Counted from the stretch's first letter, positions 1 through 7,483 are shown. The stretch: DNA of 9,598 nucleotides from a bacterium UBA2219 (GCA_002327765.1 DCUH01000142.1:225-9822), one strand, 5' to 3'. Numbers and translations: made by a program. Notes: generated by a model not told the origin, from the letters alone.

Positions 1-428
1 GGACCACCATCTTCCTGACCACGCATTACATAGAGGAAGCGGAACGGCTTTGCGGCCGCATCGCCTTCATCGTGTCCGGCCGCATCGTCCGGATCGACAG
101 GGTGGAGAGCCTGGTGCAGCCGGTCCAGGGCAGACACGCGGTGGAGATCGCTTGCTCGGCCATGCCGGGATGTCTCCGGGACGACCTTTCCGGGTCCTTC
201 CCGGAGCTGGATTTCCATATTGCCGGGGAGGGGTCGATGCGGGTGGAGTCCGGCGAGCCCGTGCGCGTCGGGCCGCTCGTCCGTTTCCTGGAGGATCGGG
301 GCGTCGAGGTTTCGGAGGCCCGGAGGATACGCCTTTCCCTCGAGGACGTCTTCGTGCAGGTCACAGGCGTCGCGTCCGACGCCATGCGCAGGGAGAAGGA
401 GCGGCAGCAGGGGGGAGGGCAGCAATGA
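1..428 (+). CDS. ABC transporter ATP-binding protein, C-terminal part (5' end outside window)
   Basis: This is the last 141 residues of an ATPase subunit that powers an ABC-2 type exporter at the cytoplasmic face of the inner membrane. The first complete codon is at base 3. The visible part opens with TTIFLTTHYIEEAERLCGRI, the H-loop of ABC ATPases, whose switch histidine (codon 24-26) contacts the ATP gamma-phosphate. The following E-E-A-E-R-L-C-R pattern is typical of the DrrA/NodI/CcmA-like exporter ATPases. After it comes a roughly 100-residue C-terminal extension with alternating strands and helices, like the accessory domain at the end of many exporter ATPases of this class. Walker A, the signature motif and Walker B lie upstream of the window. 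The stop overlaps the start of the permease gene as ATGA, which implies translational coupling in one operon. The substrate (drug, lipid or polysaccharide) cannot be inferred. Confidence 0.93.
   Translation, partial: TTIFLTTHYIEEAERLCGRIAFIVSGRIVRIDRVESLVQPVQGRHAVEIACSAMPGCLRDDLSGSFPELDFHIAGEGSMRVESGEPVRVGPLVRFLEDRGVEVSEARRIRLSLEDVFVQVTGVASDAMRREKERQQGGGQQ
414..419 (+). promoter_or_regulatory. Shine-Dalgarno site of the ABC permease
   Basis: GGAGGG lies 5 bases before the ATG at 425, inside the end of the ATPase gene. It decides the permease start against longer in-frame alternatives upstream. Confidence 0.8.
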
Positions 429-1162
429 AGACCTGGATCGCCTTCTGGAACATCATGGCCAAGGACGTGCGGGCCTATTACCTGAAGCCGCCGAACATCA
501 GCTGGGGGATCATCCTTCCTCTCGCCTGGACGGGGATGTTCTTCATCCGGTCCGGCGGCGGGCTGGGAAGCGTTCCCGGGCTGCTTCCGGGGCTTGTGGC
601 GTTCTCCATCCTGTTCGGAACCACCTCGCTGCTGGCGGTGACGGTGACGTTCGAGAAGAAGAACGGGTCCTTCGAGCGGCTACTGCTCTCGCCCGTCCCG
701 TTCGAGATCCTGATGCTGTCGAAGACCACCGGCGCCATACTGTTCGGGATCGCCAACGGGTTCGTGCCGATCGCCCTGGCCGCATTCTTCGTAGACCTGT
801 CCCGGGTCGCCTGGGGGGTGTTCCTTCCCGCGGTCGTCCTGGTCGCGATGGTTTCGGCCTTCCTGGGCTTCTTCGTCGCCGTATCGGTCAAGGAGGTGTT
901 CGAGGCGCAGACCCTTTCCAACTTCTTTCGCTTCCCGATGATCTTCCTCTGCGGGCTTTTCCTGCCCGTTGCGAGCCTGCCCGTCTTCCTTCGTCCCGTT
1001 TCCTACGCATTGCCGTTGACGTACGGGGCGGATGCTCTCCACGGGGCGCTGAACGGGGGAAACGCCCTGCCCGTCGTCCTCGACCTGATTGTCCTCGGGG
1101 GGTTCTGCGCCGCCCTGTTCGCGGCGACCCTGTGGAACATCAGGAGGAAGTGGATCCTCTGA
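425..1162 (+). CDS. ABC-2 type transporter permease
   Basis: This 245-residue integral membrane subunit partners the ATPase just upstream and forms the export path through the inner membrane. A short amphipathic N-terminus (MKTWIAFWNIMAKDVRAYY) is followed by about six hydrophobic segments, near residues 25-40, 55-75, 105-125, 135-155, 165-190 and 215-237. A cytoplasmic loop near residues 77-90 reads FEKKNGSFERLLLSPVPFE, matching the conserved loop of the NodJ/DrrB-like ABC-2 family (roughly E-R-L-L-x-S/T-P). Length is normal for the family. The ATG at 425 is chosen because GGAGGG at 414-419 sits 5 bases upstream and the start overlaps the ATPase stop; an in-frame open stretch reaches further upstream but lies inside the ATPase gene. 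The 3' end overlaps the convergent antiporter gene C by 23 bases. Substrate unknown. Confidence 0.93.
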   Translation: MKTWIAFWNIMAKDVRAYYLKPPNISWGIILPLAWTGMFFIRSGGGLGSVPGLLPGLVAFSILFGTTSLLAVTVTFEKKNGSFERLLLSPVPFEILMLSKTTGAILFGIANGFVPIALAAFFVDLSRVAWGVFLPAVVLVAMVSAFLGFFVAVSVKEVFEAQTLSNFFRFPMIFLCGLFLPVASLPVFLRPVSYALPLTYGADALHGALNGGNALPVVLDLIVLGGFCAALFAATLWNIRRKWIL

Positions 1163-3248
1163 TCTCCGTCCCGGGCGGATCGCCCCCGGAGTGGCCGCGT
1201 GTGAGGATTTCGCGCGCCTCCTCCACCGCCGCGGGCGTCCCGGCGAGAGTCAGGACGTCCCCCGCCCGGAGGACGTCCTTCCCGGTCGGAAGGAAGGAAT
1301 GCCCCTCTCCGCGCACGACGACGAGGATCTTGGCCCCGGTGAGGTTCCCGACGTTCATCTCCCCCGCCGTCTTCCCGACGCAGTAGCTGTCCTCTTTGAG
1401 CCGCAGCGGGACGAAGTGCCCCAACCCCGGGAAGAGCTTGCGCACGTCCCGCAGCGCCTCCTCGTCCTGCACCTCGCCCCGGGCCTCTCCCTGCTTCGCG
1501 AGGCTTTCGACGATGACCTGCGACACCGCCTTCACGTGGCCTTCCAGGTTGGCGGCGCGGCGCCAGAACGTGACGCCGGACAGGACCAGCGCCGCCAGTA
1601 GAAGGGCGGCTCCCGGAAAGCGGGGGAGGAACGGCTGGAAGAACGCCAGCAGCGGCATCGCAATCACCAGGAGGATGACGATCTCCAGCATGATCTTCAG
1701 CACGTTCCGGGGGGCCTTCGCCAGGTCTATCTGGCCGGGTCCGGGTTCCGGGAACGCCTTTTCGACCAGCGAAAGGGCGAGCCGGCGCGCCCCCCGGTAG
1801 ATGGTGCAGCAGAGGATGCCCGAGAGGAAGACGACGACGGCGAGGAAGAGGTTTCGCGCCGCGGACTCGGAGAGCCCGGTGATGTCGGCGAGCCACGCGC
1901 CGATCGTCCTTCTCCACGCGGAAGACGTGGACAAGACCCCCACCAGCAGCGCGATATCGACCAGGAGCTGCAGGTAGCGACGCCTCCTTTCCCTGAAGGC
2001 CTGGACGGAGTCCGTCGCCTGGCGCATCCGCTCCAGCCAGGAATTGTACAGCGCGGCGAAGGTCAGAAGGGGCGCGGGGAGATGCCGGTCCACCCATTCC
2101 GCCGCGGGGCCGGACCACCGGATCAGCCACGGATTCAGCAGGGTGGTGGCCGCCGACACCGTGACGGCCACCGGGTAGAGGAAATCGCGCGTGGCGCCCG
2201 TGGACAGCCCCAGGGAGGCGATGATGAAGGAGAACTCGCCGATCTGCGCGAGGCTCATCCCCGCGCGCACCGAGTTGCGGATCCCGTGCCCGGCGAGGAA
2301 CGACCAGAGGCTGACCCCGAAGGTGTTGCCCGCGAGGACCAGAACGAGGAACGCGAGGGTGGGGGCCCAGTGACGGGCGACCAGCGCGGGATCGATCAGC
2401 ATCCCGACCGAGACGAAGAAGACGGCGGCGAAGCCGTCGCACATCGGCTTGACGGTCCGCTCGACCGGCTTTTCCATTCCCGACTCTGCCACCAGGGCGC
2501 CCGCGATGAAGGCGCCAAGCGCCACGGAATAACCGAAGACACGCGCCAGGAGGGCGAAGGCGAAAGAGATGCCGACGCTCGCCACGAGCGTCGTCTCGGG
2601 ACGGTTCATGCGGACGACGGCCCGGATGAAGCGGGGGATGGTGAGCATCCCGAAGACCAGCAGCCCGGCCAGGAACAGTGCGAGGCGACCCCCCGTCGCG
2701 GCGAGGTCCCGGGCGGAGAGGGCGGCGCCGGAGGAAACGGTGGTCAGGATGGTCAGCAGGAAGATCGCGATCAGATCCTCGAAGATCAGTATGCCGAAGA
2801 CGATCTCCGCGAACCGGCCCCGGATCCCCTGCTCCATGAACACCGCGCCAATGATCACCGTGCTGGAGAGGGAGAGGACCGCGCCGGCGTAGAAGCTCTC
2901 GAGGGGGGGCCAGCCGAACAGTCGCCCCGCCTCGTACCCCAGCCAGATCATGAAGCTGCATTGGAGGAGAGCGACCACGCCCGCGGTGGGGCCGATGCGG
3001 ACGAGCTTGCGCAGGTTGAACTCGAGGCCGAGGAAGAACATGAGGAGGATGACGCCGAGCTCGGAAAGGGTCCGGACGATCCGGGGGTCCGCGACCAGCG
3101 GGATGGGGATGTGCGGTCCGACGATCATGCCGGCGACGAGGTAGCCGAAGATCACGGGCTGGCGCAGCTTCTGGAAAAGCGCCGTGGTCAGGCCGGCGAC
3201 GCAGAAGACGACCGCCAGGCTGGTCAGGAATTCCGGTGCGCCGTGCAT
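1140..3248 (-). CDS. Cation:proton antiporter (CPA2) with C-terminal TrkA-C domain, copy C
   Basis: This is a predicted inner-membrane monovalent cation (K+ or Na+)/H+ antiporter of 702 residues, the last of three tandem paralogues. Residues 1 to about 375 form the Na+/H+-exchanger domain, with FGYLVAGMIVGPH (34-46), the unwound-helix motif SST at 128-130, the ion-site pair E157-D158 in GILIFEDLIAI, FFVSVGM near 277-283 and GEFSFI at 337-342. Four more hydrophobic segments follow (about 425-445, 466-485, 517-541, 546-562). The TrkA-C/RCK-C domain lies near 605-685. No glycine-rich NAD-binding motif of a TrkA-N domain is visible. Two residues set this copy apart: position 308, a lysine in copy A and arginine in B, is asparagine here (codon 2327-2325), and 131 is V instead of T. 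The last 12 residues extend beyond the paralogues and run into the opposing ABC permease gene. The start aligns with the other copies and is preceded by AGGGGG. Substrate and direction are not determined. Confidence 0.95.
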   Translation of the reverse strand: MHGAPEFLTSLAVVFCVAGLTTALFQKLRQPVIFGYLVAGMIVGPHIPIPLVADPRIVRTLSELGVILLMFFLGLEFNLRKLVRIGPTAGVVALLQCSFMIWLGYEAGRLFGWPPLESFYAGAVLSLSSTVIIGAVFMEQGIRGRFAEIVFGILIFEDLIAIFLLTILTTVSSGAALSARDLAATGGRLALFLAGLLVFGMLTIPRFIRAVVRMNRPETTLVASVGISFAFALLARVFGYSVALGAFIAGALVAESGMEKPVERTVKPMCDGFAAVFFVSVGMLIDPALVARHWAPTLAFLVLVLAGNTFGVSLWSFLAGHGIRNSVRAGMSLAQIGEFSFIIASLGLSTGATRDFLYPVAVTVSAATTLLNPWLIRWSGPAAEWVDRHLPAPLLTFAALYNSWLERMRQATDSVQAFRERRRRYLQLLVDIALLVGVLSTSSAWRRTIGAWLADITGLSESAARNLFLAVVVFLSGILCCTIYRGARRLALSLVEKAFPEPGPGQIDLAKAPRNVLKIMLEIVILLVIAMPLLAFFQPFLPRFPGAALLLAALVLSGVTFWRRAANLEGHVKAVSQVIVESLAKQGEARGEVQDEEALRDVRKLFPGLGHFVPLRLKEDSYCVGKTAGEMNVGNLTGAKILVVVRGEGHSFLPTGKDVLRAGDVLTLAGTPAAVEEAREILTRGHSGGDPPGTEIRGSTSS

Positions 3249-3251
3249 CGG

Positions 3252-3257
3252 CCCCCT
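3252..3257 (-). promoter_or_regulatory. Shine-Dalgarno site of antiporter copy C
   Basis: On the minus strand the 10-base gap reads CAGGGGGCCG before ATG. AGG begins 9 bases upstream of the start. This is a good ribosome site, unlike the gap before copy B. Confidence 0.7.
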
Positions 3258-3258
3258 G

Positions 3259-5331
3259 TCACCGGGTAGAGCCCGGTCCCTTCACCAGGATTTCCTTGGC
3301 GGCCTCCACTGCCTCCGGCGTCCCGGCGATGGTCAGCGCGTCCCCTTCCAGCAGGATGTTCTTTCCGGTTGGCAGGATGGAATTCCCATCACCCCGGAGA
3401 ATGACGAGGATCGTCGCGCCGGTGAGGCTCCCCAGGTTCAGCTCCCGCACCGTTTTCCCGACGCCGTAGCAGCCGGGTTCCAGACGGAACGGGGCGATAT
3501 GCCCCATCCCGGGGAAGAGCTTCCGGATGCGGTGCATCGTCTTGTCGTCAACCTGGGAGCTTTTCTCCGCCACCTGTTTCTCCAGGCTTTCGACGATGAC
3601 CTGCGTCACCGCCTTCACGTGCCCCTGGAGATCCGCCACGCGCCGCCAGAGGGAGATGCCGAGCAGGAACAGCGCCCCGAGGAGGGCCACGGCCCAGGGC
3701 AGCCGGGGCAGGAACGGCTGGAAGAACGCCAGAAGCGGCATCGCAATGAGCAGCAGGACGCCGATCTCCAGCGCCACGGTCAACGCCCTCCGGGGGGCCC
3801 CCGCCAGGTCGAGCTTTCCCGCGGCGGCCCGGGGCATTGCCTTTTCGACCAGCGAATGCACCAGCCGCTGCGTCCCGCGGAAGACGGCGTAGAAGAAGGC
3901 GCCGGTGACGATGGATACCGCCGCGAGCAGGAGGTGACGGGCGGCCATGGTCGAGAGGCCCGTGACGGAGGAGATCCATCCGGCGATCTCGACCCTCCAG
4001 GCGGCGGTTACCCCGAGGGTCCCGGCCAGGAGCGCGACGTCGAAGGCCAGCAGGAGGAGCTGCCGCTTCCGGCCGCGGGCGGCGTGGGCCGGTTCCATCC
4101 CGCGGAGCATCTTCTGCAGCCAGGAGTCGTACAGCGACGCGAACGTCCGCAGCGGTTTCGGAAGGACCCGGTCGATCCAGGTCGCCGCGGGTTCCGACCA
4201 TTCCATCAGCCGGGGTGCCAGCAGGATGGTGATGGCCGAGACCGACACGGTCAGCGGGTAGAGGAAATCGCGCGTCGCGCCGGTGGAGATGCCGAGGGCG
4301 GCGATGATGAAGGAGAATTCGCCGATCAGCGCAAGGCTCATCCCCGTGCGGACCGACGGGCGGATGCCGTAGCCGGCGAAGAACGACCCGACGGTGCCGC
4401 CTATGAACCTTCCGATCACGACGATCAGGGTGTAAACGAGGACCGCGGGCCAGTATTGCAGGATCAGGGCGGGTTCGAACAGCATCCCCACGGAAACGAA
4501 GAAGACGGCCGCGAAGATGTCGCGCACGGGCTCCACGATCTTCTCGATCTTCCTTCCCACACCCGACTCGGATACCAGCGCGCCGGCGAAGAAGGCGCCC
4601 AGGGCGACCGAATAGCCGAACGCCTGCGCCAGAAGGGCGCTGCCGAAGCAGATGCCCACGGTCGCGACGAGCGTCGTCTCGGGACGGTTCAGACGGACGA
4701 CGGCCCGGACCAGGCGGGGGATGGTCAGCATGCCCACGAAGGTCAACGCCGCGAGGAACGCCAGGAGGCGCCCGCCGGTCGCGGCGAGCTCGCCGGGGGA
4801 GATGCCGTCGCCGGAGGAAAGCGTGGTGAGTATCGCGATCAGGAAGATGCCGATGATGTCGTCGATGATGCAGATCCCGAAGACGACCTCGGTATAGGGG
4901 TCCTTGATCCCCAGGTCCGAGAGCCCCTTGGTGATGATCGTGGTGCTGGAGACCGCGAGGAGGGCGCCGGCGTAGAAGCTTTCCAGGGTCGTCCAGCCGA
5001 AGAGCCGCCCCGCGTTGTAACCGAGCCAGATCATGAGGCTGGATACGAACAGGGCGATCCCGCCCGCGGTGGGGCCGATGCGGAACAGCTGCCGGAGGCT
5101 GAACTGGAGCCCGAGGAAGAACAGGAGGAGGATGACGCCGAGCTCCGAGAGGACCCGGACGATGCCGGGGTCGGCGACCAGCGGGATGGGGATGTGGGGC
5201 CCGACGATCATGCCGGCGACGAGATAGCCGAAGATCACGGGCTGCCGCAGCTTCTGGAAGACCACCGTGGTGACGCCGGCGACGCAGAACACGATCGCCA
5301 GGCTCTTGAGGAATTCGGCCGCGCTCAGCAT
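3259..5331 (-). CDS. Cation:proton antiporter (CPA2) with C-terminal TrkA-C domain, copy B
   Basis: This is the middle paralogue, 690 residues, a predicted inner-membrane monovalent cation/H+ antiporter. Its layout matches copies A and C: exchanger domain to about residue 375 (SSTT at 128-131, GEFSFI at 337-342), four extra membrane segments (about 425-445, 466-485, 517-541, 546-562), a polar helix-like linker (565-600) and a TrkA-C domain (605-685, with V-G-K-T-V-R-E-L-N-L and A-G-T-P-E-A-V-E-A-A). The ion site differs from its neighbours: GICIIDDIIGI carries D157-D158 instead of E-D, and position 308 is arginine (codon 4410-4408). In CPA antiporters a D-D pair is associated with electrogenic Na+/H+ exchange as in NapA and NhaA, so this copy may have another stoichiometry or ion; that is inference. 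The ATG is supported by exact alignment with the other copies, but the gap before it has no Shine-Dalgarno sequence, so translation probably depends on coupling to copy A. Confidence 0.95.
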   Translation of the reverse strand: MLSAAEFLKSLAIVFCVAGVTTVVFQKLRQPVIFGYLVAGMIVGPHIPIPLVADPGIVRVLSELGVILLLFFLGLQFSLRQLFRIGPTAGGIALFVSSLMIWLGYNAGRLFGWTTLESFYAGALLAVSSTTIITKGLSDLGIKDPYTEVVFGICIIDDIIGIFLIAILTTLSSGDGISPGELAATGGRLLAFLAALTFVGMLTIPRLVRAVVRLNRPETTLVATVGICFGSALLAQAFGYSVALGAFFAGALVSESGVGRKIEKIVEPVRDIFAAVFFVSVGMLFEPALILQYWPAVLVYTLIVVIGRFIGGTVGSFFAGYGIRPSVRTGMSLALIGEFSFIIAALGISTGATRDFLYPLTVSVSAITILLAPRLMEWSEPAATWIDRVLPKPLRTFASLYDSWLQKMLRGMEPAHAARGRKRQLLLLAFDVALLAGTLGVTAAWRVEIAGWISSVTGLSTMAARHLLLAAVSIVTGAFFYAVFRGTQRLVHSLVEKAMPRAAAGKLDLAGAPRRALTVALEIGVLLLIAMPLLAFFQPFLPRLPWAVALLGALFLLGISLWRRVADLQGHVKAVTQVIVESLEKQVAEKSSQVDDKTMHRIRKLFPGMGHIAPFRLEPGCYGVGKTVRELNLGSLTGATILVILRGDGNSILPTGKNILLEGDALTIAGTPEAVEAAKEILVKGPGSTR

Positions 5332-5341
5332 CGGGCGCGGC

Positions 5342-7414
5342 TCACTGCGGGCCTCCCGGAGGGTCCGACAGGATCGACCTGGCGGCCTCCACCGCCTCCG
5401 GCGGCCCCGCGAGGGTCAGGACGTCCCCCGCCTGCAGGACGTCGGTTTTGACCGGGAGGAAGGAGTTCCCCTCGTCCCGGGTCAGCACGAGGATCACGGC
5501 CCCGGTCATGCTCCGGATCTTGAGCTCCCCGACGGTTTTTCCGATGCAGCGGGAGCCCTGCTCAACCTGGAACGGGACGATGTGCCCCATCCCCGGGTAG
5601 AGCTTCCGGATGCGGCGCAGCGTCCGGTCCTCTTCGGCGGCCCCCTTCTGCTTCAACTGGCTCGCCAGGCTCTCCGCGATGACCTCGGAAACCGCCTTCA
5701 CATGCTCCTGCAGGTCGTTGGTGCCGCGCCAGAAGGAGACGCCGAGCAGGAGGAGGATCCCGAAAAGGATGGCCGCCGACGGCAATCCCGGGAGGAACGG
5801 CTGGAAGACCGCCAGGAGCGGAACCCCGATCACCAGGATGATGCCGGTCTGCAGGGTGAGGACCATCGCTCGGCGGGGGGCCTCCGCCGTGTCGGGCGCA
5901 CCTGCGGCGGCCGGCGGCATCGCCCTGGAGACGAGCGAAAGCACCAGCCGGCGGGCGCCCTGAACGACCACATAGCCGAAGAGGGCCGCAAGGAGGACGG
6001 CCATGGCGAGAAGGGAATAGCGCGCCGCCGCGGCGGACATCCCCGTTCCGGACATGAGCCAGGCGGCGATCTCGTTCCGCCACGCGGAGGCCGCGCTCAG
6101 GATCCCGAGCATCAGCGCGAAGTCGGCCAGGAGCAGGGCGTAGCGCCAGCGCCTCCGCCTGCAGGCCTGCACCGGGTCCCGGGTCCGGCGCATCCGGTCC
6201 AGCCAGGAGTCGTACAGCGCGGCGAAGGTGTGCACTCCCTTCGGGAGCAGCCGGTCGACCCGTTCCGCCGCCGGCCCGGACAGCCGGATCATCCAGGGCG
6301 TCAGCAGGGTGGTGGCGGCCGAGACCGAAACGGCCACGGGATAAAGGAAATCCCGGGTGGCGCCGGAGGAGAATCCCAGGGACGCGATGATGAAGGAGAA
6401 CTCGCCGATCTGGGCGAGGCTCATGCCGGCCTGGACCGAGGTGCGAATCCCGTTGCCGGCGAGGAACGCCCCGAGGGAAACCCCCGCGACCTTGCCGACG
6501 ACGACCAGGGCCAGGAACGAGAGTGCGACGGCCCAGTGCCGCGCGACCAGCGCGGGGTCGATCAGCATCCCGACCGATACGAAGAACACGGCGCCGAAGG
6601 CGTCGCTCAGCGGCTTCACCACCCGCTCGACCTGTTTCGCCAACCCCGACTCGGAGACCAGCGCGCCCGCGATGAAGGCGCCCAGCGCGACGGAATACCC
6701 GAAGAGCCGGGCCAGCAGGGCGCAGGCGAAGCAGATGCCCACGCCCGCCACGAGCGTCGTTTCGGGGCGGTTGAGGCGGCCGACGGCGCGGACCAGCCGG
6801 GGGATGGTCAGCATGCCGACGACCAGAAGGGCGGCGAGGAACGCGGCGAGGCGGCCGCCCGTCGCGGCGACTTCCCCGAAGGAGAGATCCGCGCCCTTGG
6901 AGAGGGTGGTCAGGATCGTCAGGAGGAGGATCGCGATCAGGTCCTCGAAGATCAGGATTCCGAAGACGATCTCGGTGAACTTCCCCTTGATCCCCTTCTC
7001 GAGGAAAGCCGACACGACGATCGTCGTGCTGGAGATGGCGAGGATCGCGCCGGCATAGACGCTTTCCAGGGGGGACCATCCGAACAGCCTCCCGGCCTCG
7101 TACCCCAGCCACACCATGACGCTGGTTTCCACGACGGCGATCACCCCGGCCGTGGGCCCCACGCGGAACAGCTTCGTCAGGCTGAACTCCAGGCCGAGGA
7201 AGAACAGGAGGAGGATGACGCCCAGCTCCGAAAGGGCGTGGATGACCTCCGCTTCGTCGATCAGCGGGATGAAAACGTGCGGGCCGACGAGCATCCCGGC
7301 GACCAGATAGCCGAAGATCACCGGCTGCTTCAGCTTCTGGAAGACCACTGTGGTGATGCCGGCGGCGCAGAATACGACCGCCAGGCTCTGCAGGAAATCG
7401 GGGACGCTGTGCAT
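5342..7414 (-). CDS. Cation:proton antiporter (CPA2) with C-terminal TrkA-C domain, copy A
   Basis: This is the promoter-proximal paralogue, 690 residues, a predicted inner-membrane monovalent cation/H+ antiporter of the KefB/NapA-like CPA2 group. The exchanger domain spans about 1-375, with SSTT at 128-131, the ion-site pair E157-D158 in GILIFEDLIAI (codon 157 at 6946-6944), lysine 308 (codon 6493-6491) in the segment VVVGKVAGVSLGAF, and GEFSFI at 337-342. Lysine here matches the helix-10 lysine that pairs with the ion-binding aspartate in NapA (alignment from memory). Four extra hydrophobic segments and a TrkA-C domain (about 605-685) follow; no TrkA-N is visible. Canonical KefB/KefC proteins are shorter and carry TrkA-N after the membrane domain, so kefB would be a misleading name. 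The start is set by GAGGA 8 bases upstream and by alignment with B and C. Its stop lies 10 bases before copy B. Confidence 0.95.
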   Translation of the reverse strand: MHSVPDFLQSLAVVFCAAGITTVVFQKLKQPVIFGYLVAGMLVGPHVFIPLIDEAEVIHALSELGVILLLFFLGLEFSLTKLFRVGPTAGVIAVVETSVMVWLGYEAGRLFGWSPLESVYAGAILAISSTTIVVSAFLEKGIKGKFTEIVFGILIFEDLIAILLLTILTTLSKGADLSFGEVAATGGRLAAFLAALLVVGMLTIPRLVRAVGRLNRPETTLVAGVGICFACALLARLFGYSVALGAFIAGALVSESGLAKQVERVVKPLSDAFGAVFFVSVGMLIDPALVARHWAVALSFLALVVVGKVAGVSLGAFLAGNGIRTSVQAGMSLAQIGEFSFIIASLGFSSGATRDFLYPVAVSVSAATTLLTPWMIRLSGPAAERVDRLLPKGVHTFAALYDSWLDRMRRTRDPVQACRRRRWRYALLLADFALMLGILSAASAWRNEIAAWLMSGTGMSAAAARYSLLAMAVLLAALFGYVVVQGARRLVLSLVSRAMPPAAAGAPDTAEAPRRAMVLTLQTGIILVIGVPLLAVFQPFLPGLPSAAILFGILLLLGVSFWRGTNDLQEHVKAVSEVIAESLASQLKQKGAAEEDRTLRRIRKLYPGMGHIVPFQVEQGSRCIGKTVGELKIRSMTGAVILVLTRDEGNSFLPVKTDVLQAGDVLTLAGPPEAVEAARSILSDPPGGPQ

Positions 7415-7422
7415 GCCGTTTA

Positions 7423-7427
7423 TCCTC
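7423..7427 (-). promoter_or_regulatory. Shine-Dalgarno site of antiporter copy A
   Basis: GAGGA on the minus strand lies 8 bases before the ATG at 7414. It is the first ribosome site of the antiporter operon. Confidence 0.75.
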
Positions 7428-7440
7428 GCCGCCTGGGTCG

Positions 7441-7480
7441 GCAGGATTTAAATAGTAGCACGGCTTTCCGTATAAAACCG
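7441..7480. promoter_or_regulatory. AT-rich divergent promoter candidate
   Basis: A short AT-rich island stands out in the GC-rich surroundings between the divergent operons. On the plus strand TTTAAA (7447-7452), an 18-base spacer and TATAAA (7471-7476) resemble a sigma-70 promoter for the Hpt operon, with a start near 7483. On the minus strand TACTAT (7457-7452) could be a -10 element for the antiporter operon, but I see no good -35 for it. An 8-base palindrome ATTTAAAT lies at 7446-7453. Matches are partial, so the exact elements are uncertain. Confidence 0.4.
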
Positions 7481-7483
7481 TCG

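Larger units (their letters stand above)
1140..7414 (-). repeat. Three-copy tandem gene array, 2083-bp period
   Basis: The three antiporter starts lie at 7414, 5331 and 3248, exactly 2083 bases apart each time. Both intergenic gaps are 10 bases and both read ...CCG just before ATG. The proteins align end to end over about 682 residues without net length change. This points to two tandem duplications of a unit made of one gene plus its short gap, followed by long divergence: the copies share stretches of near-identical DNA only over conserved motifs, for example around 2590 and 4675. Confidence 0.9.

Noticed and set aside
50..424. Longer start for the ABC permease
   Set aside because: The in-frame extension lies wholly inside the ATPase gene and has R/G/P-rich off-frame composition. 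The ATG at 425 has a strong ribosome site.
1171..1189. Hairpin GGGCG-GAT-CGCCC just after the ABC permease stop, as a terminator
   Set aside because: The stem is only 5 bp before a bulge, no T-run follows on the plus strand, and it lies inside the antiporter C coding sequence.
1003..2961. Minus-strand 652-codon frame overlapping antiporter C
   Set aside because: It is a shifted frame of copy C with R/G/P-rich translation and no motifs.
3259..5331. Naming the antiporters kefB or kefC
   Set aside because: They lack the TrkA-N domain and the Q-D ion-site pair of the Kef proteins, and carry extra membrane segments and a TrkA-C domain instead.
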